Source: Capillidium heterosporum (lineage: Eukaryota > Entomophthoromycota > Entomophthoromycetes > Entomophthorales > Capillidiaceae). Taken from it: a stretch of DNA of 64,000 nucleotides. Below, in pieces: positions 12,301-24,580 of this stretch (position 1 is the stretch's first letter; every line of letters begins with the position of its first letter). A model generated the notes under the pieces. That model saw nothing but the letters and a program-made list of their open reading frames with translations. It did no database searches and was not told where the DNA came from. Made by a program: the position numbers and the translations under genes. Where the stretch lies: NCBI GenBank assembly GCA_016630905.1, contig WBMQ01000011.1, positions 1,547,944 through 1,611,943 of the forward strand, in the 5' to 3' direction.

Positions 12301-14649
12301 GCCGACGTTAGAAAAGAACTTGGATCGGAAAGTGACACTACCAGTGCGCTAGATAAAGAATTTGAGTATGGGGAAGAGGACGACGGTGTTGACAAGAAAG
12401 TTAAGCCTTGGGTCTTGGCTGAGCACCTAGTTCTCGAACGTTCGCTAATGGCCTACGGGTTTTACCACTGGGACAAGATCGACAGCATCCTCCCACGGAG
12501 ATCACCACAGCTTATCCGATCATGTGCTTATATCCTCGTCCTGACCTTCTTGGCAGATAAAGATATATTGTCCAACGCAGCACCTAACGATGCCCCACGA
12601 CTTGAAGCTGAACTGCGAGCTGCTTTGGCCAAGGATCAGCTAAGCTACCGATTGCCCGACGGTGAAGTCAACCCTGAAGACATAGATTGGTCCAAGTTGC
12701 TGATTGAAGATAAACTGCCCTACCCTTCCGCCTCAGCAAGTGACGCGTTTGTATTTAGGTCATTCATGCACAAAGCTGCACCCGGCCACCGCCAACGTAT
12801 CGACCGCAAAGCCAAGACCATGCTCCTTAGACTACAGACTCTGTATCGTATCAACGTACTTATGGTACCGTCTCTTGAGGATACTGAGGCATTGGCGAAG
12901 TTTAAAGCCCCTGAAACCTTGACGGTCACAGTTCCAGCCCCATGGTGGGACACTAATGCCGATCGTGATATTTTGATCGGCATCAAGAAGCACGGGTACA
13001 TGCAGTACAAGAAGATTCGCACCGATCCCAACTTGATGTTCTCTAAGTTGGACTTTTACCTCAACGAAAATGACGAACTTGATGACGAAGATAATCGCCT
13101 CCCAATCAACGAAAACAATGTACCTGGGACAGCTGAACCTTTACAGCAGGCTGCAACAGATGTAGTCGCACCGAATTTAGATATTTCGAATCTCCAAGAT
13201 ACCTCTGAAATGGATGACCAAAACCAACCTAGTACTAATGGTCAAGAGCAGGAAGGTAAAGTGGCCTGGCCCATGGGTGCCGACATCGGATTCCGGCTTC
13301 GCAAGCTGATGGGTGCCTTTGTTAGAAACTACGATCGTATACAAAAATCCATGCAAGCGGGCCCGACTTCTGAGATATCCAGGCTAGCAGTTACCAACCC
13401 ACGTGAAGATGCTTGGACCACCTCGCAACAGAAACGATTCCTCAAAGGTTTATCCTCGTTCGGCATAGAAATGAGCAAGGAGTCGTTCCAGAACAAACAG
13501 TGGCAACGTTTCTCCAACCTGTTCCATTTGGGTCAGCGATCGACTGAGGCGTTCAACCGATTTGCCTACTTCATTGTCAGCAAGTGCATGCGAGTCATTG
13601 ATTCGGAGTCGGGTCAAGAAGTCAAGGAGCGTAACTTGAGCGCATACAACTTTGGGGTCAGCCTACTCAACAGCTTCAACCTAGAAGACTTGAACAACCC
13701 CGATGAGATGGACAAGCTGTTCAAGTTGAAAGTCGAAGAGTTTAACGCCGAGCGGGCCAAGCGCATTATTAAGCGGATTCAATTACTACACGGGGCAAGA
13801 TACCAGGTTCAGAACTCTCCTTTCATGCCCTGGTTGGCCGATCGCATGTACCGCCTAGCTGGGTTCCCCGGGTGGTGGACTTGCAACCACTACGAGCCGT
13901 TCATAATAGCCATCGTTAGATACGGTATAAACGGGTTCGAACAAGCTACCAGTGACCCCGAGTTTTCCATCTTCGCCGACATGCAACAAGAGGAGTGGCC
14001 CAAAGAGACTTCAACCGTACGTATGCTGGAGAGCTCCTTAGCTGCCATAGCCAACTTCGAAAGACAGTTTGCCAAACCTGACACCAAATTGCTGTCTACC
14101 ACCCACTCCAAAGCCAGCTCTCTATATCAATCACCTCAAGTCCACAAACATAGCCTAGTTGCATTCAATAACGGAACAAGTAGCAACCGAGTCAACACTA
14201 CCAACCTCAGCCTAGCTACCATTGGCAGTGGCCGCACCATCGACCGCTGGAAGAAGGCATTGGACTCCCAAAGCTACTTCAATTACCTCATCACCTCGAC
14301 CCAGAAGTTCTGTCAAAGTAACTTGGATGATGACATTAATAGCTCTAGTGATCATTTAGCTTCCAACTCGGACTCCTCATTGACTTCAGCCGATGTTCCA
14401 TTGTCGAGCTACAAGAAAGCCAAGTTGGTGCACGATACTTATGCCCATAGTCAAAGTAATAAGCGGAAACAGGCCTCCAGTTTCAATCTGAAGCCTATTC
14501 CAACTAAGCGTACTCATAATGGCCATAAGGATCTTCGTTTTGATAGTTCGTTGGTGGTACCCAAACAGTCTTACTTGGCTAATAGTAGTAAGCATAGTTC
14601 CAACGATGGAACTTCGTCACCCCTGTCCAGCTTGCCGTCGGATATCTAA
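9326..14649 (+). CDS. CHD-type chromatin remodelling ATPase, subfamily III (CHD6-9/Kismet-like)
   Basis: ATP-dependent nucleosome remodeller of about 1,730 residues. The start ATG is at 9326; exons 9326-9363, 9403-9571 and 9611-about 9,703 join in phase 0, and a fourth exon of more than 4.9 kb ends at TAA. The junction near 9,700-9,756 is ambiguous; an acceptor ending TTCAAAG at 9756 keeps the frame. Domains: acidic N-terminus; chromodomain 1 (EFLVKFKNKSYHHVEW); chromodomain 2 (YLLVKWSGLPYENSTWE); SNF2 ATPase with DEMGLGKT and DEAHRLKN; helicase C with QAQARAHRIGQ. The post-helicase segment KKEVEELLKLGAYGAL...FCAEDIDQIL and the later ILIGIKKHGYMQYKKIR are hallmarks of metazoan CHD6-9, not CHD1 or Mi-2. 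No BRK domain was seen. A SANT-like block (WTTSQQKRFLKGL) precedes a Ser-rich tail. Confidence 0.93.
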
Positions 14650-15694
14650 TATTTGATGAAGAATTTAGCTCATCTATAGATTTTAATGAAATGTTAAAAG
14701 TAGCCTAATATGAATACACCTATTATGTTCTTAGTAGGTTGTTTGAAGCTAAGTAAATTCTTTGATTTTAAAACTTTGAATTGGTATAATATACTTAACA
14801 ATAGCTTTATATCTATTCTTTGGATCTATATATACATGGTAGTATAGCCTTGGAAAAGATTGTTGCAGTTTTAAATATTAGGTAGCTCTTGATTATATAC
14901 TCTGTATGTATAGAATAAAATATTCAATTATACTTAAGCGACAATAGCTTAAAAGTTAATAGTTTAGCTTTCCAGCTTTTATAGTTACTAATGCTTTCAC
15001 AAATAGTTATAAAATACGAAGCCGATTAGTTATATTCTTTTACTTCCAATGACTAATATAAGCAATTTATTTCAAATAAATCCTACTTATCCTTTACTAA
15101 TAACACCAAGCATACATTTACGTAGCTTTATAAATGAAATACGCTACTGTAAATTATTAATATGTCCGTTTTAACGACACCAATCCACATGTACCACCAA
15201 CTACCACATGTAGATGCGCGCTTAAAAGTTGGCCTGATATCCATTACCAACATCTAAAAACTAATGTTACAGACGCTACCACTTGGACACGCTACTTATC
15301 GGCAAGCTAGCTGATTAATTTGATCATGACTATACCCTAGTTGTTAAAGTGTAAAATATTTTCGCACACTATGAAATCAGTGCTCCAGTAGAAAGGGGAA
15401 AAGGAACTTTGGGCAAGGGTTGGAGGAATAAGTACTACTCCATTCTAAATTATTAGATGGTTAGGTATGTATTTACATAAACAACCTTTACAAATCTTTG
15501 CTTAAAATGTCCAGCTAATTTCGAACAAAGTACTACGTCATTTATTCTTATCACCTGTTTTAGTCAATAATCTTATCTAAATTTTGCGATAAGATTCCAT
15601 TGCAAAAGGTATAAATTCTAGTGAGACGTGAGCAGAAAATTGTTTTAGTAAGCTCAAGTCTCAACTTTCCCAACATACCAAAAATACAACAAAT
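14650..15694. other. Intergenic spacer and pyruvate kinase promoter
   Basis: AT-rich spacer between two same-strand genes. It should hold the 3' UTR of the CHD gene and the promoter of pyruvate kinase. No open frame, RNA or repeat is supported. A pyrimidine-rich stretch ending CAACTTTCCCAACATACC lies just before the pyruvate kinase ATG, which fits a 5' leader. Confidence 0.5.
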
Positions 15695-17391
15695 ATGAGC
15701 TCAAGCCTAAGTTGGATCTCCCAGTTGGAGTACACCGTCGAACCTTTAAGTGTTCGCAAGTCCTCTATCATCTGTACCATCGGTACACTCCCATATTTAG
15801 TTTGAACCTAACTTTTTACGTAGGACCCAAGACGAACAACGTCGACAAGCTGAACCAGCTGAGAGCTGCTGGTATGAACATCGCCCGAATGAACTTCTCG
15901 CATGGATCTTATGAGGTATTTAAAGCTATATAGTTGAAGCTCACCATTTTAGTACCACCAATCGGTCATCGAGAACGTACGTAAGAGTCAGGAACTGCAG
16001 CCTGGACGCCCTGTTGCCATTGCTTTAGATACGGTATGGACCAAGTATAAATTTTTTATTAATCTTCATTTGTAGAAAGGTCCTGAAATTCGTACTGGTC
16101 TTATGGCCAACGACCAAGAGGTAGCTATATAATTTAAAAAAGACACTAACAATATGTTCTTTATCTTTAGGTTCCCATAAAAGCCGGTCACATCTTCCAC
16201 TTTACCACCAAAGATGAGTTCAAGGAAGCCAGTAACGGTGAAAAGTACTACGTCGACTACAAGAACATCACCAAAGTCATCGAAATTGGCAAGATAATCT
16301 ACGTAGATGACGGCATCATGTCCTTTGAAGTTTTGGAGATTGAAGGCGACGAAATTAAAGTTAAAGCGTTGAACGACGGAAAACTGGCCAGCCGTAAGGG
16401 AGTCAACTTGCCCAACACCAACGTTGATCTACCAGCCTTAAGTGAAAAGGACAAAGCCGACTTGAAGTTTGGTGTCGAACAGGGAGTTGATATGATCTTT
16501 GCCTCGTTCATTCGTACCGCCCAAGACATTAAGGACATCCGCAGCGTATTAGGTGAAGCTGGTAAACGCATCAAAATCATCGCCAAGATTGAAAACCACC
16601 AGGGTGTTGTCAACTTCCCCGAGATCTTGAAGGAAACCGACGGTGTCATGGTAGCGCGTGGTGACCTGGGTATTGAAATCCCACCTTCGCGTGTCTTCAT
16701 CGCCCAAAAGTCGATGATCGCCAAGTGCAACGTAGCTGGTAAGCCTGTCATCTGTGCAACCCAGATGTTGGAATCTATGACCACCAACCCACGCCCTACT
16801 CGAGCTGAAGTCAGCGATGTCGCCAACGCCATCTTGGACGGTGCCGACTGTGTCATGTTGTCGGGTGAGACTGCCAAGGGGAATTACCCCATCGAGGCCG
16901 TACAGATGATGTCCCACGTCACTGAACTTGCCGAATCAGTAGTCGGTTACGATGTCCTCTTCAACGAGTTACGTGCCCTCACTTCACGACCCACCTCCAT
17001 CGCCGAAGCTACCTGCTCCTCCGCTGTCAACGCTTCCTTTGAGGAGAAGATTGGTGCCATCCTCGTCTTAACTACTTCAGGTGAGTCGGCCCGCCTCGTT
17101 GCCAAGTACCGCCCTCGTGTTCCCATTATTACCGTTACTAGGGACGCCATGACGGCCCGTCAAGTTCACTTGTACCGTGGCTGCTACCCCTTTGTCTACG
17201 ATAAACCTAAGCCTTCCATCCCCGACCAAACTGGGGATATCTGGCAGCAGGATGTTGAAAATAGAATCCAGTGGGGTATTGAAAAAGGTTCAGAGTTGGG
17301 TGTCATCAAGAAGGGTGATGGCATCATCTGCGTCCAAGGTTGGCGGGGTGGCTTGGGTAACACCAACACCATGCGTATTTTGTTCGCTTAG
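15695..17391 (+). CDS. Pyruvate kinase
   Basis: Catalyses phosphoenolpyruvate + ADP to pyruvate + ATP, the last step of glycolysis, in the cytosol. Five exons (15695-15782, 15824-15915, 15953-16033, 16076-16120, 16171-17391) give exactly 508 residues, the usual eukaryotic length. N-terminal signatures [27 protein letters not shown] and KGPEIRTG span the introns, which confirms the splicing. The catalytic and metal site reads [11 protein letters not shown] and [15 protein letters not shown], followed by ATQMLESM and [12 protein letters not shown]. The allosteric phosphate loop is [15 protein letters not shown] and the C-terminus has NTNTMRI, so a fructose-1,6-bisphosphate-type site appears retained although its loop differs from the yeast STSGTT. 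Codon use is GC-richer than in neighbours, as expected for a highly expressed gene. Confidence 0.97.
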
Positions 17392-17716
17392 GTTGGGTTG
17401 TGGTTATAATGAATCTTTATTAAATTTATCTGCTATTATTGTTGTATACATTGTGCTTTTGGGTTTTGATATAGTAGGTAGTTACTGTTTAGGATTGTTA
17501 CTATTACTTGATCAAGCCAAAAATCAATCTAAGGGAAATAGAGCCAAGATACTATTTGATTTGGTTTCTAACTACAATTTATAGTTTATATGGAAAAGGC
17601 TATTGGTGCCTTAGGTTGGTAATAGAATACATGTATCTAAGACACATATATGTATAAAATAATAGAACCAATCATTTTATTAATTAATTTGTTAAAAATA
17701 ATCCAAACTACCTCAG
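17392..17716. other. Convergent 3' spacer
   Basis: Sequence of 325 bases between the ends of pyruvate kinase (+) and the unknown gene (-). It should contain both 3' UTRs and polyadenylation signals. Nothing else is seen. Confidence 0.5.
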
Positions 17717-20651
17717 TTAATTGGGCAGCATCTTGACGCCGGTCGAATTGAGAATTTCCATGACGAAGGCGTACCCCTTTTTAAGCCGGGGCGGCACCTG
17801 AGTAATTTCCTGGATCCTAGGGTCTAAGATGAGGTCTTGGCCCCGATTTAGTAGATGACCCCAAACGAAGTTCCATTTCTTCAACTCACTTAAATCGGTA
17901 AAGGAGTGCACCGGTATAACTGGAAGTACTATTGCTAACCCATGGGCTGATATTGAGGATCCTTCCGCCTCGTTGCTTTGCGATTTAGGTAGGTGGGGTA
18001 AATTGAGCTGCTTGCGCTCGCGCTTGTTACCTTTACTCTTTTGTCGGCCTAACGTGGCGTTGGCTGCCAAGGTAGGGGAAGGAGGCGGTGGTGGTAGTAA
18101 AACTTGACTCAACTTGACGACACTTTGTAAAAGTTGAAAGTGGACTGGGGATAGACTGAGTAACGAGTTGATGAGTTGTAAAACCTCCAATTCAGGTAAC
18201 CACCACTCGGTGCTGTCTCGAGGTAAATCACGCACTTGACCGGTAGAATAGCTGCGGGACCTGGGCATCTGGGGCATGAGGGCCATGATGGCATTGGCGA
18301 TTGGCATACTAATCAACCCCGACATGGCGTTGATGAGGTACTTGATGTGGCTGGCTATTAATCTGGGGTCGATACTTGCCTCCATCATGTGCGTAATCTG
18401 GTTAAGCTTGGCATCTTTCTGTCGTATGGTGCCGTACTTGGGTTTAGAGAGATTTTCAGTCTCGAACTCTTCACTCGTCTTCTCAAGGTAGGCAATTAGC
18501 CCTAACTGGTTGAGACTAGCTAGGTCTTTTTGATCGCAGGATTCTCGAAACCATCGCTCTGGTGAAATGACAAACTCGTAGAGTAACAAATAGTCGATGC
18601 TGGCTTGCAGCTCGTCTTTATGTTGAACATCTTTAGCACTCATCTTGTTGGGAATGTTTTGAATCAGCTGGTTGAATAAATTTGGTGAGAACATGGGGGA
18701 ACGAGGTCGCGTCAAGCACTCGAGCATATGTAGGACGATGTGTTCCAAGCTGACGACAGTCTCTTCGCCAGCTGAAGGTTGCGGTAAACTGGGGAGTGGC
18801 GCTGTCTTGGCGACGAGCGTAGTTCGGGGAGAGTAGCCAATGGATCCAGTTGGAGACCTTTGGCTGTGGTTGGGTAATATGCTAGGCGTTCGGATGGGTG
18901 AGCTGCGACGACCAAAGTGGGAGTTGCGTCTATGGATCAGCTGGCTCTTGTGGCTCATCTTCATGGATTCGAGGCAGTACACTGTATCTTCGTTGAAGGG
19001 CTTCACCCCTTCCAATTCTTGAAACAGAGCAATCATCATCAGCTGCTGCACCATGTGTGAACTTGTTAGCCCAAGCCTTACCACTGCAAAGCCGTAGATG
19101 ATGCAGAACTGACGCAGAAACCAGATGCAACGTCGGCGGTTAGTTTTACCAGTAACCTCATCCTTGGGATTCGGGGAGCGTCCGATCTTTAAGATGGCCT
19201 TCCAACTCTCTTTGACAACTCGAGAGATGTATTCAAATGGAGAGAGCCTCTGACCGATCATGCGTGGGCCACACTTTCAACCAATTAGTCAAGAGTTTAC
19301 TTTTTAAATTTACCTGGTTCTCCCAGGGAGCATCTATCTCCACAAAATCAACTGAGAGCTTGTGGCGCAGGCCCCATTTGAACTTGGTTGCCTTTTTAAG
19401 GCGTTGGCGCGCTACTTCGTCGGCGAAAAGTAGGGAGACCAGCTTCAAAGTGAAGAGAGGTGCTAAAGTAAAAGAACTTTAAAATTAACTAGAAACTGCA
19501 GGTTACCATAGGTTAAAAAATGAATTTCGGTGTTGGGCAGGTAGTCCTTTTTGGAAGCAAAGATTCGGTCGCGAACCAATACCAGCCTGGTTTCGTTCAA
19601 CCGCTACATTAAAAGTTAGCGTATAGTTTGCATTTTAACCTACCTTTCCATTGTGATCCAATTCAGTACCGTTCAAGGTAGTAGGAGCAGGCTTTTTGGT
19701 TTTATTTATCCAACCAGTGAAGAAATTGTATACCTTACCCCATCCTTTCTGGTTTTCTTCGAACGAGAGCACTAAAGACCTTGAAGAAGGTGCTGTACTT
19801 CCAACCGTACTGGCGGCGACCGAAGGAGCTATAAGCATACTGGTGTTGGAGGAGTCTAGGAAACTGGTGTTGTTTCGTAAAGTATTGTTGGGACTAGGGT
19901 CGACGCTAACTGGTTGGGATTCCTTGGGGAGTGATGGCAGCTCGACAAAGTTGATGGTTGGTTTAGAGACTGCTGCAGTAGAAAGTATATCACTTACGCT
20001 TTCATTTGGGTTGGATTTAACTTCTGCAGTACCGTTGGCAACTACATCGCTGACTTTGGTAGTTGGTGCATCGGGTTGGAGACTGCCAATGGCAAAAGGG
20101 TTGTATTTGAGTTGGGCATTGGAAGGCTCCAAGGGGGTTGGCGTTGGCGTCGGTGCTAAAAGTGGTCGATGCTTGATGATAGGTCGCTGGATCCCAGCTA
20201 CCTGTATTTGGTTAGTAGGCTTGGCTCCTGACTTGGAGCTTTTGCTCCGACTTGCTTTATTCCCTTTGTTGGCTGGTGGCTCGTAGTCATTCAAGTAAAG
20301 CTCCGACATGGCGTCAAGTATTTCAATGTTTGTTTGCTCTTCATGGATAGGTAGCTGAATAGGGCTAGAGATAGGCATGTCTTTGATGTTTTTACTGTTA
20401 TCCACCATAGAATGGGGCCTCGGTCTTATCTTATCCATAAAAGATTTGCTTTCCTTCTCGACTGGTTCAATGACATTGATACTCGGTGTTTTCATTGATA
20501 CCTTGGTTGGAGTTGACGTAGTGAATTGGAACAAGCTAGAGACCTTGGAAGGCTTAGGCGATTTGTTTAAAAAGGTTGGCTTGCGGAAGTTGCTTCTTTT
20601 GCTGTCAGGTGCCTCTTGGTCCAGCTCTAGGCTCTTTTTCTGGCTCTTCAT
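17717..20651 (-). CDS. Unknown 936-residue protein with disordered N-terminus
   Basis: Four exons (20651-19644, 19603-19507, 19462-19314, 19273-17717) join in frame to give 936 residues; the start is the ATG at 20649-20651 (MKSQKKSLEL). The last intron uses a GAAAG acceptor. The N-terminal third is Ser/Thr/Pro/Asn-rich and probably disordered. A compact, probably folded core follows (RLNETRLVLVRDRIF, then APLFTLKLVSLLF, KWGLRHKLSVDFVEID, SPFEYISRVVKESW), then Ser-rich linkers and a helical region (VVSLEHIVLHMLECL, SIDYLLLYEFVISPERW). A Pro-rich run (PPPPPSP) and a conserved-looking C-terminus (ELKKWNFVWGHLLNRG) end it. I do not recognise the family. No catalytic motif, signal peptide or membrane span is evident; a scaffold or regulator is the most that can be inferred. 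Confidence 0.75.
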
Positions 20652-21800
20652 AGTTATTAGCAAGTGCCAATGTCGCTAAAGATAAAAAATTAGGTGACGG
20701 TAAAGGTATTGGGAATAAGCAAAGTAGGAAGGTAGGACAAAACTAAAAAACTAAAGTTGGGGCATTACTGGTCTAGTTCAATACGGGATTTAAAAGGAAT
20801 AAATTGGATTGATTTGAAGTTTTGCAATCTAAATTTCGTCAAAATTTTCGAAACTTTTGGGATTTGAAAAGCTTTGGAATTGATAAAGTTCTCAGCATCC
20901 ACATTGACAAGTTCTTGAGGATAAGTTTATAGAGTGCTATATATAGATCCGAAAGTGATTTCATATGTAGGTTTATGTAAGTGCTTTTAGAGACGAGGAT
21001 AAAAACATTTGCTATATGATGGGTATATTTATACTAGCTTGCAAGGACCGATGCTTAACTTTTCCTTTATAGAAATGGATATAGAATCTATTGGATTTGA
21101 AATATTACTTATATATAGTGTTAAACTCTCGAAATACGGATAGTTTGTATTACCACCAACTTTCCCATTAAATTACATTCCTTTTATTTGGCAGCTTGGG
21201 GTTCAAAGTTTGGTGAATCCAAGGTAGTATAAACTTTACTACCCTAAAGCAAAACTTCAGTACATGTTGAGTTGGTTTTCATTTGAAAACTAAATTGCTA
21301 TCGCATATTTCCCTTCTACTCCTTTCTCATCTGATTATAAGGTTACTCAGCTTCCATGCTTTAGAATTAGATGAAGTCTTTAAGGAGATGATCATTTATA
21401 AATCAACGTAGTACTGTACACGAAGACATAAATCAAAGTGTAAGGGATGGTGAATGCTTCTATATTGTTTACTTTGACTAATATTGCATTGATGTAAGCT
21501 CGAAATATTTGAGAGTATCTTTTAACTTTTATAAAGTTAGATATAATATAGTAAAGTTTTAAAAATAGTAAAGCATATCTAGACGACTAGGCCATGAAAT
21601 ATAAATGCCTCGATATATGAAAGCAATTTGAAAGCCAACTATACTTTTCGAATAGCATGCTTATACATCTCTTTGAGACACTATCAAGAAAATAAATTTG
21701 CCATTGCACTTTCAACAAGCAGTAATACAACATAAGAAAAACAGTACTAACAAATCTACTGGCATGATAACACATTTAATTTCCGACAGCTCGGATAAGA
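20652..21800. other. Intergenic AT-rich spacer
   Basis: Holds the promoter of the unknown gene to the left and the 3' UTR of the mitochondrial-type gene to the right. No gene, RNA or repeat is supported. Confidence 0.5.
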
Positions 21801-22422
21801 TTATTTAGAGCGTGCATGCACTTCTTTTTCTAAAAACTATCAGTACATAAATTTTCTGCAACAACTTACCAAGTTCACTGATCTGAGTCTTCAATTCAAG
21901 TACTTCGGAGCTGACCGAATCCTACATATTCAAAATGTTATTTTGGAGTATTAATATAAATTACATAAAGTACACGGAACTCATTACGAAGTTTCTGCAA
22001 CTGTTCGTTTTGAACCGATTCCGACTTCAAAGTTTGCAAGTCCTTATTTATAGTGTCGATCTTGGCAGCGTAGGCTTTGACCTAAAAAACATATTAACAA
22101 TTGTGACAAAAGCACCCTACTTTGTTAGTCGAACCCTGTAGATCCTTTACTGAGTTTAACAGTAAAGCGTTGGCAACCTGGTAATCCTTCAACAAGAAAT
22201 AATATCCCGAAGTGCCGGCAGCAATGGTACCAATTAAAAACCCAATTAAACTTAACGATGGATATAAAATCTTTATAAGAAAAGTACCTGCCACGGAAAG
22301 CACTCATCCTGGGTTTAGTTGAGGTTAAGGTTGGGGCTGCAGCTGCAGTAGGTCGATTCGAAACTTCTACCTAACTTGATAAAGGTGCTGGGGATGTTGG
22401 TGATAGAACGTCTCAAAAACAT
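21801..22422 (-). CDS. Small mitochondrial-type membrane protein with coiled coil
   Basis: Exons joined by five short introns (the first about 28 bases, ending CTGCAG; the second 39 bases with a GTTAAG acceptor) give 141 residues, from ATG at 22420-22422 to TAA at 21801-21803. The N-terminus MFLRRSITNIPSTFIKL is Arg/Ser-rich without acidic residues, like a mitochondrial presequence. A hydrophobic span follows (SLIGFLIGTIAAGTSGYYFL), with small-residue packing (GxxxG/AAG). The remainder (NSVKDLQGS through ELEKEVHARSK) is an amphipathic coiled coil. This layout is seen in inner-membrane organising proteins, but I cannot name the family. It is divergent from ASF1 across 314 bases. Confidence 0.7.
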
Positions 22423-22736
22423 GTTGTAAAACAAAGGAAAACGTAAATAGGTTAGAAGTTGAATTGCTTTCGAAATCTAAAATTTTACTTGGTCGTAGGT
22501 TGATTTTATCAGCTAATTTCAAATCCCAATAAAATTTACCCATAGGATAATACACTCCACAGGTCTAATTCATCCAATCCAACCAACCATAGTCGTACTT
22601 AGAGGAACCAAAGGGCAAGATATAATTGGTAGCTATGACCAAATCCATAAGTTTCCCAACCTAGCGCAACGATTGGTTACTAATTTATTTCGTAGCAAAA
22701 AAGTAGAGCGAGATATTTTCCTACTTTATCTTCAAG
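22423..22736. promoter_or_regulatory. Divergent promoter region (coiled-coil gene / ASF1)
   Basis: The 314 bases between two divergently oriented starts must contain both promoters. The sequence is AT-rich. No specific transcription-factor site is clear enough to name. Confidence 0.5.
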
Positions 22737-23491
22737 ATGAGCCAAGTCAACATAACCAACATCCAAATTTTAACCAACCCGGCCCCCTTCCTATCCAACT
22801 ACTTTATAGAGATCACGTTTGAATGTCTTAGTCAGCTCCAGGAAGGTAATTTTTGGCACTGCTAGTGGTATTTATTTTTGAATATGGGTAGATTTGGAGT
22901 TTACTTTAGTTTACATTGGCTCTATCCAGGGCCAAGCTATCGAGCAAGAATTGGATACTTTATTAGTAGGCCCCGTCCCAGTTGGCACCAACAAATTCCA
23001 ACTTGAAGTACCTTTTTATTGCATTAATTGAAGTATTAATTTTGGTTTGATGTTTGTTACTTTAGACCCCTCCCCCAAAAGTCGAAATGTTAAACCCAGT
23101 TGATGTTATGGATATCACTGGTATCTACCTAAAGTGCCTGTACCGAGAAAAAGAGTACTTGAGATGTTCCTATTTAGTCAAGGCTGAGTATGACAACGAA
23201 CCTATGCAGATGGACCCCCCTGCTCAAATTTGTTACCCTAATTTAGTTCGTTTGTTGTCGGATCCTAGGGTTACTCGATTCCCCATACCTTGGTAACTTT
23301 TTGGTTTTTAGTTTAGTTTTTTGACTTTTTATTTATTCTATAATTGTAGGGATGGTACTGAACAGGACCTTATGCCACCTCCACAGCCAGAAGCCGACAC
23401 TTTACCAGCCCTCAACTTGAACCAGGATATACCATCGGACGACGAGGAAGAAGAAGCTGATGGGAATGACAGTGAGGGAATGGAAGAGTAG
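22737..23491 (+). CDS. ASF1: Histone chaperone ASF1
   Basis: Binds H3-H4 dimers and hands them to replication-coupled (CAF-1) and replication-independent (HIRA) assembly in the nucleus. Four exons starting at ATG 22737 give about 190 residues. The N-terminal core is diagnostic: MSQVNITNIQILTNPAPF, ITFECLSQLQE, then DLEFTLVYIGS and LLVGPVPVGTNKFQLE. The second half has VDVMDITGIYLKCLYREKEY and YLVKAEYDN, matching the H3-binding immunoglobulin-like fold. The C-terminus is short and acidic (DDEEEEADGNDSEGMEE), as in fungal ASF1. The last intron splits the Trp codon in RFPIPWDGTEQD and keeps the frame. Confidence 0.93.
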
Positions 23492-24580
23492 TTTAAATAG
23501 TAGCTATATTAGCCATTTATTTGGTTAACTAGCTTGTCCGAAATTAACATAATAAAGTTTAGTACTATTTGAGGTAAGCTGCACATATTCTTATTGATAT
23601 TTGGTTTGACCCCTGTCTAGCTTCCTCTATTCTTTTCAAAAGTAAATTTTTGATCGTTCATGTAAACTTTTGGATTCTAGTATTGAAGTTTATTGATATT
23701 TAATGGCTTCCTTTTGTTTGAGATAGAGTTATATTATTCAATTATATATTAACTATGTTTTATACTAAAGCATATAACCAAGCGTTATTTTAAGAAATAT
23801 CTGTAATAAATCCAATCTAATTTACTTTATATGTTAGTATATTGATATCTATTTAGTAGCTATTAGCTATCTCAAGCTTTATTACGAAATTCTTTGACTT
23901 CAAATCCCTTCCTATCCACTGCTATAAACTATAGTACTTAGACTTCTATAAGCCTCACAAATGAATACTGGAAAGCAACCATTCAAGGTATCCTCTACGT
24001 TACAAAATTGATATTTCTGTTTTGATCTCAATAGTAAAAACTTTGTGAATTCTTATATTCTTGATAATTCTCTAGCTATATGAAACTTGTAGCAACTTTC
24101 TGTTTTCCACTTATTTTATATTCAAAAATAGTCATTTGGGGATTTTTCCAAAGACATATATACATTTGCTCTATATCTATATTGTATGAGTCGTTCTGAT
24201 AAGCGACGAGTCAATTACCCTTCATCAATGAAATTCATCACATCCATAAACGTAGTATCAGTTTTCCGATCACTATCAACTACCTTTTTGGCTCAAAATC
24301 CTACTGCAGATAACAAGTGGCCATGGTGCACCTTTACACTGCCCTATTCCTTATCGCACGAACCTAATTTCCATGAATTTTGTAGGAAAATTTTAGAATG
24401 CTTACGATTTCTGAAATTTAGCCAACCAATAGCGAGCTTTTTACTATGGCACGATCGTTTGGTGATAAGCGAAATACACCCTTAAATTTAGGCACCTATA
24501 AAAAGTAAAAGGGATCCCTTGATTTGTTTAGCTACGTCTCCCAATATTTAGAACTACAAACAGCTTACCGTTCAGTTAGT
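23492..24580. other. Intergenic spacer upstream of YHM2-type gene
   Basis: AT-rich spacer of about 1.1 kb between two same-strand genes. A 99-codon open frame at 24186-24485 has no recognisable domain and is more likely chance. A TATAAAAAG motif near 24,496 sits about 85 bases before the carrier gene's ATG and may be its TATA element. Confidence 0.45.

Noticed and set aside
17177-17584. 135-codon frame overlapping the 3' end of pyruvate kinase
   Set aside because: It is out of frame with the conserved enzyme C-terminus and runs into AT-rich 3' sequence.
24186-24485. 99-codon open frame upstream of the YHM2-type gene
   Set aside because: No recognisable domain, no splice signals, and it ends within the presumed promoter of the carrier gene.
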